DNA of 64,000 bases from Microlunatus capsulatus (GTDB lineage Bacteria > Actinomycetota > Actinomycetes > Propionibacteriales > Propionibacteriaceae), in NCBI RefSeq assembly GCF_017876495.1, contig NZ_JAGIOB010000001.1, forward strand, positions 1,736,001 through 1,800,000, in the 5' to 3' direction. A program made the translations under genes and the position numbers. The notes below the pieces were generated by a model. It made no database searches. It worked only from the letters and a program-made list of their open reading frames with translations, and had not been told where the DNA came from. This document shows positions 31,570 to 40,785 of this stretch, piece by piece; within the stretch, counting starts at the first letter, position 1, and each line of letters begins with the position of its first letter.

Positions 31570-33066
31570 TCACACCAGGGCCTCCTTGCGCCGGCGGGTC
31601 AGCTTCAGCAGCGGCGGCAGGACGACCGCCAGCAGCGCGACCAGCAGCACGACCCGGCTGAACCAGGAGTCCACCAGCGTCGAGAGGTCGCCGTCGCTGA
31701 TGGCCAGCGCCCGCCGCAGGTTGGTCTCGGCGATGGGGCCGAGGATCAGCCCGATCACCGCCGGCGCCACGGGCCAGCCGAAGCGCCGCATCGCGAAGCC
31801 CAGCAGGCCGAGGACCAGCAGGATGACCAGGTCCAGCGGCTGCGCGTTGACCGCGTACGAGCCGAGCGAGGCGAACAGCAGGATGCCGGCGTAGAGGTAG
31901 GGCCGCGGGATCTTCAGCAGCTTCACCCAGATGCCGACCAGCGGCAGGTTGAGCACCAGCAGCATGACGTTGCCGATGAACAGCGAGGCGATCAGCGTCC
32001 AGACCAGCGCCGACTCCGTCGTCAGCAGCGTCGGGCCCGGCTGGATGCCGTAGCCCTGGAAGGCCGCGAGCAGGATCGCCGCGGTCGCCGAGGTCGGCAG
32101 GCCGAGGGTCAGCAGGGGCACCAGCACGCCCGCGGCCGCCGCGTTGTTGGCCGCCTCCGGACCGGCGACGCCCTCGATGGCCCCGCGCCCGAACTCGTCG
32201 GGGTGCTTGGTCAGCCGGCGCTCGGTGGCGTAGGAGAGGAACGTCGGGATCTCGGCCCCGCCCGCCGGCAGCGCGCCGAAGGGGAAGCCGAACGCGGTCC
32301 CGCGCAGCCACGGCTTCCAGGAGCGCTTGAAGTCCTCCTTCGTCATGAAGGAGCCCTTGGAGCTCATCACCTCCACCGGCCCGTGCCGGAGCCGGGAGGC
32401 GACGTGAAGGGCCTCGCCGACGGCGAACAGGGCGACGGCGACGATGACGACGTCAATGCCGTCGGCCAGCTGCGGCAGCCCGAAGGTGAAGCGCTGCTGA
32501 CCGGTCAGCAGGTCGGTGCCGACCAGGCCGAGGAACAGCCCGACGCAGAGCGAGGCGAGCCCGCGCAGCGGCGAGGAGCCCAGCACGGTGGCCACCGCGA
32601 GGAAGGCCAGCAGGGCCAGCGCGAAGTAGTCGGCCGGGCCGATCGAGATGGCCAGCTCCACCACCGTCGGGGCCACCAGGGCCAGCAGCAGGGTCGCGAT
32701 GGTGCCGGCGACGAACGAGCCGATCGCCGCGGTGCCCAGGGCGGCCGCACCCCGGCCGGCCTTGGCCATCCGGTTGCCCTCGAGCGCCGTCATGATCGAG
32801 CTGGACTCACCGGGGGTGTTCAGCAGGATCGACGTCGTCGAGCCGCCGTACATGCCCCCGTAGTAGATGCCGGCGAACATGATGAACGCGGCCGTGGGCT
32901 CCAGCACGTAGGTGATGGGCAGCAGCAGGGCGACCGTCATGGCCGGGCCGATGCCGGGCAGCACGCCGACGGCCGTGCCCAGCAGCACCCCGAGCAGGGC
33001 GAAGAGCAGGTTGAGCGGGGTCAGGGCCTGGCCGAAGCCGTTGAGCAGCTCGTTGAGCGCCTCCAT
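31570..33066 (-). CDS. tctA: Tripartite tricarboxylate transporter large permease TctA
   Basis: A 498-aa membrane protein with about twelve helices. Family hallmarks include [17 protein letters not shown], the glycine-rich [23 protein letters not shown] and its second-half repeat [24 protein letters not shown]. It forms the carboxylate symporter with TctB and TctC, which lie immediately upstream in the order tctC-tctB-tctA on the same strand. Substrate (citrate, other tricarboxylates or aromatic acids) cannot be told. Confidence 0.95.
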   Translation of the reverse strand: MEALNELLNGFGQALTPLNLLFALLGVLLGTAVGVLPGIGPAMTVALLLPITYVLEPTAAFIMFAGIYYGGMYGGSTTSILLNTPGESSSIMTALEGNRMAKAGRGAAALGTAAIGSFVAGTIATLLLALVAPTVVELAISIGPADYFALALLAFLAVATVLGSSPLRGLASLCVGLFLGLVGTDLLTGQQRFTFGLPQLADGIDVVIVAVALFAVGEALHVASRLRHGPVEVMSSKGSFMTKEDFKRSWKPWLRGTAFGFPFGALPAGGAEIPTFLSYATERRLTKHPDEFGRGAIEGVAGPEAANNAAAAGVLVPLLTLGLPTSATAAILLAAFQGYGIQPGPTLLTTESALVWTLIASLFIGNVMLLVLNLPLVGIWVKLLKIPRPYLYAGILLFASLGSYAVNAQPLDLVILLVLGLLGFAMRRFGWPVAPAVIGLILGPIAETNLRRALAISDGDLSTLVDSWFSRVVLLVALLAVVLPPLLKLTRRRKEALV

Positions 33067-33106
33067 CAGCCCTCACCGCTCCCGGTCCGGTGCCCGGCGC
33101 CGGCGC

Positions 33107-33661
33107 TCACAGCCACGCCGTCGCGAGCTCGAGCAGGACGCCGCCGGGCAGCACGACGCCCAGGGCCTTGACGAACAGCAGCCAGACGACCACCGAGGTG
33201 ATGCCGCCGGCCACCAGCGGGCGGACGATGCCGCGGGCGCCCAGGGCCCAGGCGACCACGCCGAACATGGAGGTGACGGCCAGCGGCCAGCCGACGACGT
33301 TGATGAGCAGCGCGTGGGCCAGGAAGGCGACGGCGATGATGGCGACCGCCCGCCACGAGGTGGGGGCGTCGGGGTCGATGTCCTCGCCGTCCTCCTCGGG
33401 ACCGCGGTCGCCGCGCAGGATGCGCAGGGCGAGCACCGCGCCCACCACGACCGTCGCCGCCCCCACGAGGTAGGGGAAGAACCGCGGGCCGACGGTGTTC
33501 GAGGAGCCGGGGACGGCGATCCCGCGGGCGTCGAGGAGCAGGTACGCGCCCAGGACGACCAGCAGGACGCTGAGCGCGAGCTCGCCGCGGCGCGGGCCGC
33601 GCACGGGCGGGTCGGCGACGACGGGGTCGGCCGCCCGCTCGCTGGCCGGCGGGGCGCTCAC
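33107..33661 (-). CDS. tctB: Tripartite tricarboxylate transporter small permease TctB
   Basis: A 184-aa membrane protein with four helices (LALSVLLVVLGAYLLLDARGI ... TVGPRFFPYLVGAATVVVGAVLALRIL at the N-terminal half; two hydrophobic segments after ADPDAPTSWRA-like hinge). TctB family. GTG 33661 overlaps the tctC stop (GTGA). A gap of 40 bp separates it from tctA. Confidence 0.88.
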   Translation of the reverse strand: MSAPPASERAADPVVADPPVRGPRRGELALSVLLVVLGAYLLLDARGIAVPGSSNTVGPRFFPYLVGAATVVVGAVLALRILRGDRGPEEDGEDIDPDAPTSWRAVAIIAVAFLAHALLINVVGWPLAVTSMFGVVAWALGARGIVRPLVAGGITSVVVWLLFVKALGVVLPGGVLLELATAWL

Positions 33662-34635
33662 GTCAGCCCGATGTCGGACAGGATCGCTTGCACGCGTTTC
33701 TCCTCCTCGGTCAGGAAGCCGGCGAACTCCTCCCCGGGCAGGAAGACGTCGTCGAAGCCGTTCTTGGCCAGCACGTCCCTCCACTCGGGGGTGTCGTGCG
33801 CCTGGGTGACCAGGTCGGTCAGGGCCGTGCGGGCCTCGGGCGTCAGCCCCGGGTGCGACATCAGCCCGCGCCAGTTGGACAGCACGACGTCGAAGCCGGC
33901 CTCGGAGATCGTCGGGACGTCGGGGACCTGGCCGGAGCGCTGCTCGCTGGACACGGCCAGCCCCTTGAGGTCGCCGGACAGCACCTGCGGCCCGTACTCC
34001 CCCACCCCGGAGATGCCGGCTGCGACCTTCCCGCCCAGCAGCGCGGCCAGCGACTCGCCGCCGCCGGAGTAGGCGATGTAGTTGATCCGGCGCGGGTCGA
34101 CCCCGCCCGCCCCGGCCAGCAGCCCGGCCAGGATCTGGTCGGTGCCGCCGGCCGAGCCGCCCGCGACGGGCAGCCCGCGGGTGTCGCCCTTCCAGGCGCC
34201 GACGAAGTCCTCGAGGGTGTCGTAGGGCGAGTCCCCCGGGACGACGACGATCTCGGCCTCGCCGACCAGGCGGGCGATCGGCGTGACGTCGGTGAGCTTG
34301 ACGGCGGACTTGTTGGTCTCGACGGCGCCCACCATGACCAGGCCCATCATCATCAGCAGGGCGTCGTCGGACTCGCGGCTGAGCTGGCCGAGGCCGATGG
34401 TCCCGCCGGCCCCCTCGACGTTGAACACCTGCACGTTGCGGGCCAGCCCGGTGGAGCGGATGACCCGCTGCAGCAGCCGGGCCGTGGTGTCCCAGCCGCC
34501 GCCGGGGCTGGCCGGAGCCATGATCCGCAGCCGGGAGAGGTCACCGGGCCGGGCGACCGTGCCCGCGCACCCGCTGAGGGCCAGCGCCGGCAGGGCCAGC
34601 GCACCGCCCAGCACGCTCCTGCGCGTCAGCGTCAT
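33658..34635 (-). CDS. tctC: Tripartite tricarboxylate transporter substrate-binding lipoprotein TctC
   Basis: A 325-aa extracytoplasmic solute receptor. The signal has twin Arg (LTRRSVLGGALALPALALSGC) with lipobox Cys23, so Tat export with lipidation is plausible. The Bug/TctC fold is indicated by RIMAPASPGGGWDTTARLLQRVI, GGTIGLGQLS and DVPTISEAGFDVVLSNWRGLM. GGGGAGA precedes ATG 34635. First gene of the tct operon. A 14-bp palindrome lies 78 bp upstream. Confidence 0.93.
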   Translation of the reverse strand: MTLTRRSVLGGALALPALALSGCAGTVARPGDLSRLRIMAPASPGGGWDTTARLLQRVIRSTGLARNVQVFNVEGAGGTIGLGQLSRESDDALLMMMGLVMVGAVETNKSAVKLTDVTPIARLVGEAEIVVVPGDSPYDTLEDFVGAWKGDTRGLPVAGGSAGGTDQILAGLLAGAGGVDPRRINYIAYSGGGESLAALLGGKVAAGISGVGEYGPQVLSGDLKGLAVSSEQRSGQVPDVPTISEAGFDVVLSNWRGLMSHPGLTPEARTALTDLVTQAHDTPEWRDVLAKNGFDDVFLPGEEFAGFLTEEEKRVQAILSDIGLT

Positions 34636-34712
34636 CGTCTCCCCGCCCTTCGACCCCGGTGTCGCCACGGACGCTACACCGCCGCGCTGACGAGGGGGAA
34701 CACCGACGTCCC

Positions 34713-34726
34713 CGCACATATGTGCG
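34713..34726. promoter_or_regulatory. Perfect palindrome in the tctC / secreted-protein divergent region
   Basis: CGCACATATGTGCG, a 14-bp perfect palindrome with an AT core, located between divergent starts 34635 and 34846. It could be an operator for either gene. No regulator gene adjoins. Confidence 0.4.
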
Positions 34727-34845
34727 TCCTGCCGACCGTTCTCCGGCGCGCCCCGGCCGGCCGCCCTACGCTCGACCGCGCTCCCCTCCACCCACGCCCC
34801 CCGGCGCCGGTGCGGTCCGGGGACGCGACCCTCGAGGAGTTCTCT

Positions 34846-35559
34846 GTGCGCTCGCCCCTGCCCGCCCTGACCGCCGCCGCCGTCGGCCTGGTCCTGGCCG
34901 CCTCCGCCGTCCTGCCCGCCTCCGCGGCGGCGTCCGGCACCATCGCCGTCCCGGACGACTTCGTCCCCGCCCTGTCCGACACCCGGGCGACCGGCCACTA
35001 CGAGGTCGTCGGCACCGGGCTCCGGGTCTGGACCACCGGCGCCACCGGCACCGACAAGGTGGCCGAGTACGTGGCCACGTCGACCCCGCTGGCGGACGTC
35101 GGCGAGCCGTCGCTCGACTTCACCAACACCGCCGGTGGAGTCCCTGGCTTCCAGCTGGTCGTCGACTTCGACAACGACGGCACCCGCGACGGGATCCTCG
35201 TCGGAGAGCCCGTCTACGGACAGGACTGGTGGCTCAACAACGCAGCGAAGACCTTCGTCAAGGCTGGCGCCCCGGTCACCGGAGGCGGCTCCGGCTCCGA
35301 CTGGCACGGCACCCTCGACCAGTGGCGCACCGCCTTCCCGACGGCCACCGTGCAGGCCTTCGGCTTCTCGCTGGGCAGCGGCGTCAAGGGCGACGGCGTC
35401 CTGAATGCGATCAACTTCGCCGGCACCCGCTACACCTTCGCGAAGCCCGTCGTGCTGACGAGCAAGGAGCAGTGCAAGAACGGCGGCTGGGCCACCAGCA
35501 CCAAGCCGGTCTTCGCCAACCAGGGCGCCTGCGTCAGCTCGTTCGCGACCGCGAAGTAG
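34846..35559 (+). CDS. Secreted protein with C-terminal CKNGGW motif, unknown function
   Basis: A 237-aa exported protein. Sec signal peptide (about residues 1-29, ending LPASAAA). The mature part reads VPDDFVPALSDTRATGHYEVVGTGLRVWTTG ... DFDNDGTRDGILVGEPVYGQDWWLNNAAK and ends with LTSKEQCKNGGW ... FANQGACVSSFATAK, a two-Cys C-terminal motif seen on many actinobacterial secreted proteins. GAGGAG precedes GTG 34846; TACGCT (34767-34772) is a plausible -10. Biological role unknown. Confidence 0.8.
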   Translation: MRSPLPALTAAAVGLVLAASAVLPASAAASGTIAVPDDFVPALSDTRATGHYEVVGTGLRVWTTGATGTDKVAEYVATSTPLADVGEPSLDFTNTAGGVPGFQLVVDFDNDGTRDGILVGEPVYGQDWWLNNAAKTFVKAGAPVTGGGSGSDWHGTLDQWRTAFPTATVQAFGFSLGSGVKGDGVLNAINFAGTRYTFAKPVVLTSKEQCKNGGWATSTKPVFANQGACVSSFATAK

Positions 35560-35575
35560 TCAGCCGGACCGACCG

Positions 35576-35615
35576 GTCAGCGCCGGTGGTGGCCAGGACG
35601 ACCACCGGCGCTGAC
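35576..35615. terminator. Terminator between the secreted-protein gene and yoaK-like gene
   Basis: GTCAGCGCCGGTGGT (35576-35590) and ACCACCGGCGCTGAC (35601-35615) give a perfect 15-bp stem with a 10-nt loop. Lies between convergent genes and can serve both. Confidence 0.88.
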
Positions 35616-35646
35616 AACCCGGCCGGGCGTGGGGTGACGGCCGGGG

Positions 35647-36342
35647 TCAGGCCGCGCCGAGCGCGTCGAGCCGCCGGGCCCGGCCCAGCAGCAGGACGCC
35701 CACGAGCATCACCGCGCCCGCCAGCAGCAGCGCGTAGGGCCCGCCCAGGTAGCGGGTGACCGCCGCCGCGGCCAGCGCTCCGAGGCCCATCGTCACGATG
35801 GCGCCCACCCGGCGCAGCCAGGCCTCGCCGCGGCCCCCGCCGGCCCGGCTGTCGGTCGAGAGGTTGACCATCGTCATGGTCACCACGACCGTCGAGAGGT
35901 CGCGGATGCCGACCTGCTTGACCCCGGCCGCCTGCGCGCCCAGCAGCAGCGCCAGCAGCCCGGTGATGACCACCATGACCGGGGTGCCGATCCGGCCCAG
36001 CGCCAGCCACGCCGCGCCGAGGGCCAGCACCAGCACCGTGCTGGCCAGCAGCATCACCAGCGTCCGCCGCCGCAGCCGCGCCCGCGGGCCGGGTCCGCCG
36101 CAGAGCCGGCCGCCGAGCACGGCGCCCAGCATGAAGGCCAGCAGCGCGACGAGGTTGTTGACCAGCGGGATGTCGGCCACCCCGACGAGGCCGAAGCCGA
36201 TGAACAGCACGTTGCCCGTCATGTTGCCGGTGAAGACGCGGTCCAGGGCCAGGTAGCTGACGGCGTCGATGGCGCCCGTCGCGGCGGTCAGCACCAGCAG
36301 CGCCCCCTCGTACGCGCGCTGCGGCCAGGGTCGGTCGGTCAT
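35647..36342 (-). CDS. YoaK/DUF1275 family membrane protein
   Basis: A 231-aa polytopic protein. The DUF1275 start is clear: LLVLTAATGAIDAVSYLALDRVFTGNMTGNVLFIGFGL, followed by MLGAVLGGRL and the central NLSTDSRAGGGRGE loop. About six helices. Function of the family is unknown. Preceded by GGAGGAG; an upstream TAGGGT on the minus strand near 36382 is a probable -10. Confidence 0.9.
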   Translation of the reverse strand: MTDRPWPQRAYEGALLVLTAATGAIDAVSYLALDRVFTGNMTGNVLFIGFGLVGVADIPLVNNLVALLAFMLGAVLGGRLCGGPGPRARLRRRTLVMLLASTVLVLALGAAWLALGRIGTPVMVVITGLLALLLGAQAAGVKQVGIRDLSTVVVTMTMVNLSTDSRAGGGRGEAWLRRVGAIVTMGLGALAAAAVTRYLGGPYALLLAGAVMLVGVLLLGRARRLDALGAA

Positions 36343-36441
36343 GCCGGGGCTCCTCCGGACGGCGTCAGGTCGCGGTCACCCTACGGCGCCCGCCCGGGAC
36401 CCTGGTCGGGCGTCCGCGCGGGCCGTTCCTAGACTCCGGCC

Positions 36442-37494
36442 ATGGACTACCGCCAGCTCGGCCGCTCCGGCCTCCGCGTCTCGACCATCACCCTCGGCAC
36501 CATGGGCTTCGGGGGCAGCGGCTGGGCCGCCGCCGTCGGGCAGATCGACGTCGAGGGCGCCAAGCGCCAGATCGGCCTGGCCCGCGACGCCGGGGTCAAC
36601 CTCTTCGACACCGCCGACGTCTACTCCAGCGGCACCTCCGAGGAGATCCTCGGCGCCGCGCTCGGCTCCGCCCGCGACGAGGTCCTCGTCGCCACCAAGG
36701 TGCGGATGCCGATGGGCGACGGGCCGAACGACGCCGGGCTGTCCCGGCACCACGTCATCCGGGCCGCCGAGGCCAGCCTGCGCCGCCTCGGCACCGACCA
36801 CATCGACCTCTACCAGGTGCACGAGTGGGACGGCCACACCCCGCTCGAGGAGACGCTGCACGCGCTCGACACCCTCGTCCAGTCGGGCAAGGTGCGCTAC
36901 GTCGGCTGCTCCAACTACGCCGCCTGGCAGCTGACCAAGGCGCTCTGGACGGCCGACAAGCACGGCTACCAGCCCTTCGTCAGCCAGCAGGTCTACTACT
37001 CCCTGCAGGCCCGCGACATCGAGAACGAGCTGGTGCCGCTGGCCGTCGACCAGGGCCTCGGCATCCTGGTCTGGAGCCCGATCGCCGGCGGCCTGCTGTC
37101 CGGGAAGTACCGCCGCGGCGTCGACGCCCCGGCCGGCAGCCGGCACCTCGGCGAGTGGAGCGAGCCGCCCGTCCACGACGAGGACAAGCTCTACGACACG
37201 ATCGAGGAGCTGGTCGCGGTCGGCGAGGCGCACGGCGTCTCGGCCGCCCAGGTCGCGCTGGCCTACACGATCGCGAAGCCGGCCGTCACCTCCGTCATCG
37301 TGGGCGCCCGGACCGAGGAGCAGCTGGCCGACAACCTCGCCGCGGCCGAGCTGACCCTCACGCCCGAGGAGATAGACCGGCTGGACGCCGTCAGCGCGCA
37401 GCCGCTCCCCTACCCGTTCTGGCACCAGGCCGCCACCTCCGGTGACCGGCTGAGCCCGGCCGACCTCACGCTGCTGCAGCGCCACCTGGGCTGA
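36442..37494 (+). CDS. Aldo/keto reductase
   Basis: A 350-aa NADPH-dependent AKR of the (alpha/beta)8 fold. The catalytic tetrad contexts are visible: Asp/Tyr in NLFDTADVYSSG, Lys in VLVATKVRMP, His in DLYQVHEWD. The nucleotide-binding end is TSVIVGARTEEQLADNLAAAELTL. It is an AKR11/12-like (YajO/YhdN) enzyme with unknown substrate. ATG 36442 lies 6 nt after TAGACT (36430-36435), a leaderless start. Isolated gene. Confidence 0.93.
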   Translation: MDYRQLGRSGLRVSTITLGTMGFGGSGWAAAVGQIDVEGAKRQIGLARDAGVNLFDTADVYSSGTSEEILGAALGSARDEVLVATKVRMPMGDGPNDAGLSRHHVIRAAEASLRRLGTDHIDLYQVHEWDGHTPLEETLHALDTLVQSGKVRYVGCSNYAAWQLTKALWTADKHGYQPFVSQQVYYSLQARDIENELVPLAVDQGLGILVWSPIAGGLLSGKYRRGVDAPAGSRHLGEWSEPPVHDEDKLYDTIEELVAVGEAHGVSAAQVALAYTIAKPAVTSVIVGARTEEQLADNLAAAELTLTPEEIDRLDAVSAQPLPYPFWHQAATSGDRLSPADLTLLQRHLG

Positions 37495-37544
37495 GCGCGC
37501 TCCCCGTCCTCGTGGAGCCTCCCCGGCTCTGCTAGGACGGGGGC

Positions 37545-38483
37545 GTGAGCACCACCGCCACCCCGGGCCTGCGGCCCGCGACCCACCCGACCGTCACCGA
37601 CGGCGGGCTGGAGACCGACCTGGTCTTCCACGCCGGCGTGCCGCTGCCCTTCTTCGCCGCCTTCCCGCTGCTCGACGACGAGGGGGGCCGGGCGCTGCTG
37701 CGGACCTACTACCGCGGCTACGCCGAGGTGGCCCTACGGGCCGGGGTGGGTCTGCTGCTGGAGACGCCGACGTGGCGCGCGAACCCCGACTGGGGCGCGC
37801 GCTTGGCCGTCGACGCGGCCGCGCTGGCCCGGACCAACCGGGCGGCCGTCGCGTTCCTCTCCGACCTCGGCGGGGACTACGCCGCCCGGCTGCCGGCCGT
37901 CACCGTCAGCGGTGTGCTGGGCCCCCGGGGGGACGGCTACCGGACCGACGGCGCCGTCGACCCCGACGAGGCCGCCGACTACCACCGCCCGCAGCTGGCC
38001 GCCTTCGCCGAGGCCGGCGCCGACCTGGCCGACGCCCTCACCCTGACCACGGCGGGCGAGGCGGTGGGCGTCGTGCGGGCCGCCCGCTCGGTCGGGCTGC
38101 CCGTCGCCGTCTCCTTCACCCTGGAGACCGACGGCCGACTGCCCGACGGCAGCCTGCTGGCCGACGCGGTGGAGGAGGTCGACGCCGACGGCGGCCCCGA
38201 CTTCTTCCTCCTCAACTGCGCGCACCCGCAGCACGTGCTGCGCGCGCTCGCCGAGCCCGGGGGCTGGCAGGCCCGGATCCGCGGTCTCCGCTGCAACGCC
38301 TCCACCGCCAGCCACGCTGAGCTGGACGAGGCCGAGCAGCTGGACGAGGGCGACCTGGACGTCTTCGCCGCCGGCCACGACGCGATCCGCTCCCGGCTGC
38401 CCTGGCTGACCGTGCTGGGCGGGTGCTGCGGCACCGACGTCCGCCACGTCGCCCGGCTCTGGGGTGTCGAGCCGCCGGGCTGA
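37545..38483 (+). CDS. mmuM: Homocysteine S-methyltransferase family protein
   Basis: A 312-aa zinc-dependent methyltransferase of the MmuM/BHMT type, using S-methylmethionine or betaine-like donors to make methionine. N-terminal TDGGLETDLVFHAG; zinc ligands in FLLNCAHPQH and LGGCCGTDVRHV (adjacent Cys pair). GTG 37545 is 6 nt downstream of TAGGAC (37533-37538), so leaderless. No associated transporter is present. Gene symbol is by family; the methyl donor is not provable. Confidence 0.85.
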   Translation: MSTTATPGLRPATHPTVTDGGLETDLVFHAGVPLPFFAAFPLLDDEGGRALLRTYYRGYAEVALRAGVGLLLETPTWRANPDWGARLAVDAAALARTNRAAVAFLSDLGGDYAARLPAVTVSGVLGPRGDGYRTDGAVDPDEAADYHRPQLAAFAEAGADLADALTLTTAGEAVGVVRAARSVGLPVAVSFTLETDGRLPDGSLLADAVEEVDADGGPDFFLLNCAHPQHVLRALAEPGGWQARIRGLRCNASTASHAELDEAEQLDEGDLDVFAAGHDAIRSRLPWLTVLGGCCGTDVRHVARLWGVEPPG

Positions 38484-38506
38484 GCAGCGGGACGGTCGGC
38501 GGCAGG

Positions 38507-38597
38507 GCTTCACCGCGAGGTCGCCCGGGGGACACCGGCACGACACCTGACCCCGCCAGGCTCCTAGCCGTCCAGCCCCTCGGCGACCGTGTCGCCG
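38507..38597 (+). promoter_or_regulatory. PhoX upstream region: PHO-box-like repeats and leader hairpin
   Basis: Two 11-nt units GCTTCACCGCG and AGGTCGCCCGG (38507-38528) loosely resemble actinobacterial PhoP direct repeats (GTTCACC-type). A perfect 7-bp hairpin CGGCGAC/GTCGCCG (38581-38597) precedes the ribosome site GACGGAG. Phosphate control is plausible for phoX, but the repeat match is weak. Confidence 0.3.
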
Positions 38598-38614
38598 GTG
38601 ACCGACGGAGACCC

Positions 38615-40648
38615 ATGCAAACCCTGCCCATGCTCGGCCAGACCCACGGCAACCGCAGCGCGGTGACCTGCCACCTCAAGTGCGACAGCGCGTGCGCGCA
38701 CCCGGCGCCCAACACCTCCGACGCCCCCAGCTTCCGCGACGTGGCCAGCACGCAGCTGAACCGGCGCACGCTGCTGGTCGGCGCCGGCGCCCTCGCAGTG
38801 ACCGCGGGCCTGCCGACGCTGGCCCCGCAGCACGCCGTCGCCGCGCCGGGGGCCGCCGCCGGTGCGGCCGCCGTCGGCCGCCGCGCCCCGCGCACCCCGC
38901 TCGCCTTCGACCCGATCGCCTCGGTGGCCGACACCGTCGACGCGGTGACGGTGCCGAAGGGCTACCGCTGGAACACCATCCTGCGCTGGGGCGACCCGCT
39001 GTTCCACACCTCGCCCGCCTTCGACCCGGAGCACCCGGACGCCGAGGCGCAGGAGGAGCAGTTCGGCTACAACAACGACTACCTGGACATCCTGGTCACC
39101 GACCGCCGCGGCCGCGAGGCCCTGCTGGTCTGCAACCACGAGTACACGAACCGGGCGATCATGTTCCCGCCGACCGCCGACGACGCGGCCGAGGCCGAGG
39201 TGCTGCGGACGCTGATGGCCGCGCACGGCATGAGCGTCGTGGACCTGCGCCGCGGCGGCAAGGGCCGCCCGTGGCGCTACGTCCGCGGCGGCGAGCACAA
39301 CCGCCGGATCACCGCGAACACCGTCTTCCAGCTGACCGGCCCCGCCGCCGGCAGCGAGCTGGTGCGCACCGCGGCCGACCCGAGCGGCACCCGGGTCAAG
39401 GGCACCTTCGGCAACTGCGCCGGCGGCACCACCCCGTGGGGCACGGTGCTGTCGGGCGAGGAGAACTTCAACGGCTACTTCCGCGCCGACCCGGCCGCGA
39501 AGGGCTCCAAGCGCTACGGCCTGACCGACACCCCGAGCGTCTACGGCTGGGAGGCGATCGACCCGCGCTTCGACGCGCGCAGCGGTGACCACGTCAACGA
39601 GCCGAACCGCTTCGGCTACGTCGTCGAGATCGACCCGACGGACCCCGACTCGACCCCCCGCAAGCACACCGCGATGGGCCGCTTCAAGCACGAGGGCGCC
39701 AACGTCCAGGTCGGCCGCGACGGCACCGTCGTCGCCTACATGGGTGACGACGAGCGCTTCGACTACCTCTACAAGTTCGTCAGCCGCTGGAAGTACCGCA
39801 CGGGCTCCAGCAAGGCCGCCCGCCGGCACAACCTGAAGCTGCTGACCGAGGGCGACCTGTACGTCGCCCGCTTCAGCGGCAGCCAGAAGCCGACGAACGA
39901 CAACCTGGGCCAGGGGGCCTGGATCCCGCTGACGCTGGACGGCCGCTCGATGGTCCCCGGCTTCACGGTCGAGGAGGTGCTGGTGCACACCCGGCTCGCG
40001 GCCGACGTCGTGAAGCCGACACCGATGGACCGCTGCGAGGACGTCGAGCCGAACCCGCGCACGGGCAAGGTCTACGTCGCCTGCACCAACAACGACCGGC
40101 GCGGCACGGGCACCAACCCGGCGGTCGACGCGGCCAACCCGCGGCCGGCCAACAAGAACGGCCACGTCATCGAGATCACCGAGCGGCACGGCGACCCCGG
40201 CGCCACCTCGTTCGCCTGGAACCTGTTCCTGGTCTGCGGCGACACGGGCCAGGCGGGCACCTACTTCGGCGGCTACGAGGGCCCGGTCGCGCCGATCTCC
40301 TGCCCGGACAACGTCGCCTTCGACAACGGCGGCAACCTGTGGGTCTCCACCGACGGCCAGCCCAGCTCGATCGGCAAGAACGACGGCCTGTTCCGGGTGC
40401 CGCTGGAGGGCGAGGAGCGCGGGCGCGTCGTGCAGTTCCTCGCCGTGCCGACCGGAGCGGAGACCTGCGGCCCGGTCATCCACGACAAGGACGGCTCGGT
40501 GTTCGTCGCCGTGCAGCACCCGGGCGAGAACGGCACCTGGGAGGAGCAGGTCTCCTTCTTCCCGGACTACGTGGCGGCCGGCTCGCGGCCCCGCAAGGGC
40601 GCCTGGCGCGGTCCGCGCCCCTCGGTCATCCAGGTCACGCAGGACTGA
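38615..40648 (+). CDS. phoX: PhoX family alkaline phosphatase (Tat-exported)
   Basis: A 677-aa DUF839/PhoX protein. Twin-arginine signal NRRTLLVGAGALAV with Arg50-Arg51, preceded by an unusually long n-region holding three cysteines (CHLKCDSAC). The mature domain shows PhoX landmarks: GNCAGGTTPWGTVLSGEENFNGYF, GRFKHEGANV, PMDRCEDVEPNPRTGKVY and CPDNVAFDNGGNLWVSTDG. PhoX enzymes use Ca and Fe to release phosphate from organophosphates outside the cell. GACGGAG precedes ATG 38615. Confidence 0.93.
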   Translation: MQTLPMLGQTHGNRSAVTCHLKCDSACAHPAPNTSDAPSFRDVASTQLNRRTLLVGAGALAVTAGLPTLAPQHAVAAPGAAAGAAAVGRRAPRTPLAFDPIASVADTVDAVTVPKGYRWNTILRWGDPLFHTSPAFDPEHPDAEAQEEQFGYNNDYLDILVTDRRGREALLVCNHEYTNRAIMFPPTADDAAEAEVLRTLMAAHGMSVVDLRRGGKGRPWRYVRGGEHNRRITANTVFQLTGPAAGSELVRTAADPSGTRVKGTFGNCAGGTTPWGTVLSGEENFNGYFRADPAAKGSKRYGLTDTPSVYGWEAIDPRFDARSGDHVNEPNRFGYVVEIDPTDPDSTPRKHTAMGRFKHEGANVQVGRDGTVVAYMGDDERFDYLYKFVSRWKYRTGSSKAARRHNLKLLTEGDLYVARFSGSQKPTNDNLGQGAWIPLTLDGRSMVPGFTVEEVLVHTRLAADVVKPTPMDRCEDVEPNPRTGKVYVACTNNDRRGTGTNPAVDAANPRPANKNGHVIEITERHGDPGATSFAWNLFLVCGDTGQAGTYFGGYEGPVAPISCPDNVAFDNGGNLWVSTDGQPSSIGKNDGLFRVPLEGEERGRVVQFLAVPTGAETCGPVIHDKDGSVFVAVQHPGENGTWEEQVSFFPDYVAAGSRPRKGAWRGPRPSVIQVTQD

Positions 40649-40654
40649 CCACCC

Positions 40655-40688
40655 GGTCGCGGCCCCGCCTCCGGGCGGGGTCGCGGCC
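40655..40688 (+). terminator. Terminator after phoX
   Basis: A hairpin with stem CCCCGCC/GGCGGGG extended by a further 8 pairs including two G-U, loop of 4 nt, beginning 7 nt after the stop codon. Confidence 0.75.
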
Positions 40689-40785
40689 GGCCCCGGCCGC
40701 CGTCCCGCGGCGCCGATCCTCACGATCGGCTCAGGGTGTCGTCCGAGCCCTCCCCACCGCTGTCCGCCGGTGCTACGTTCCGGCC

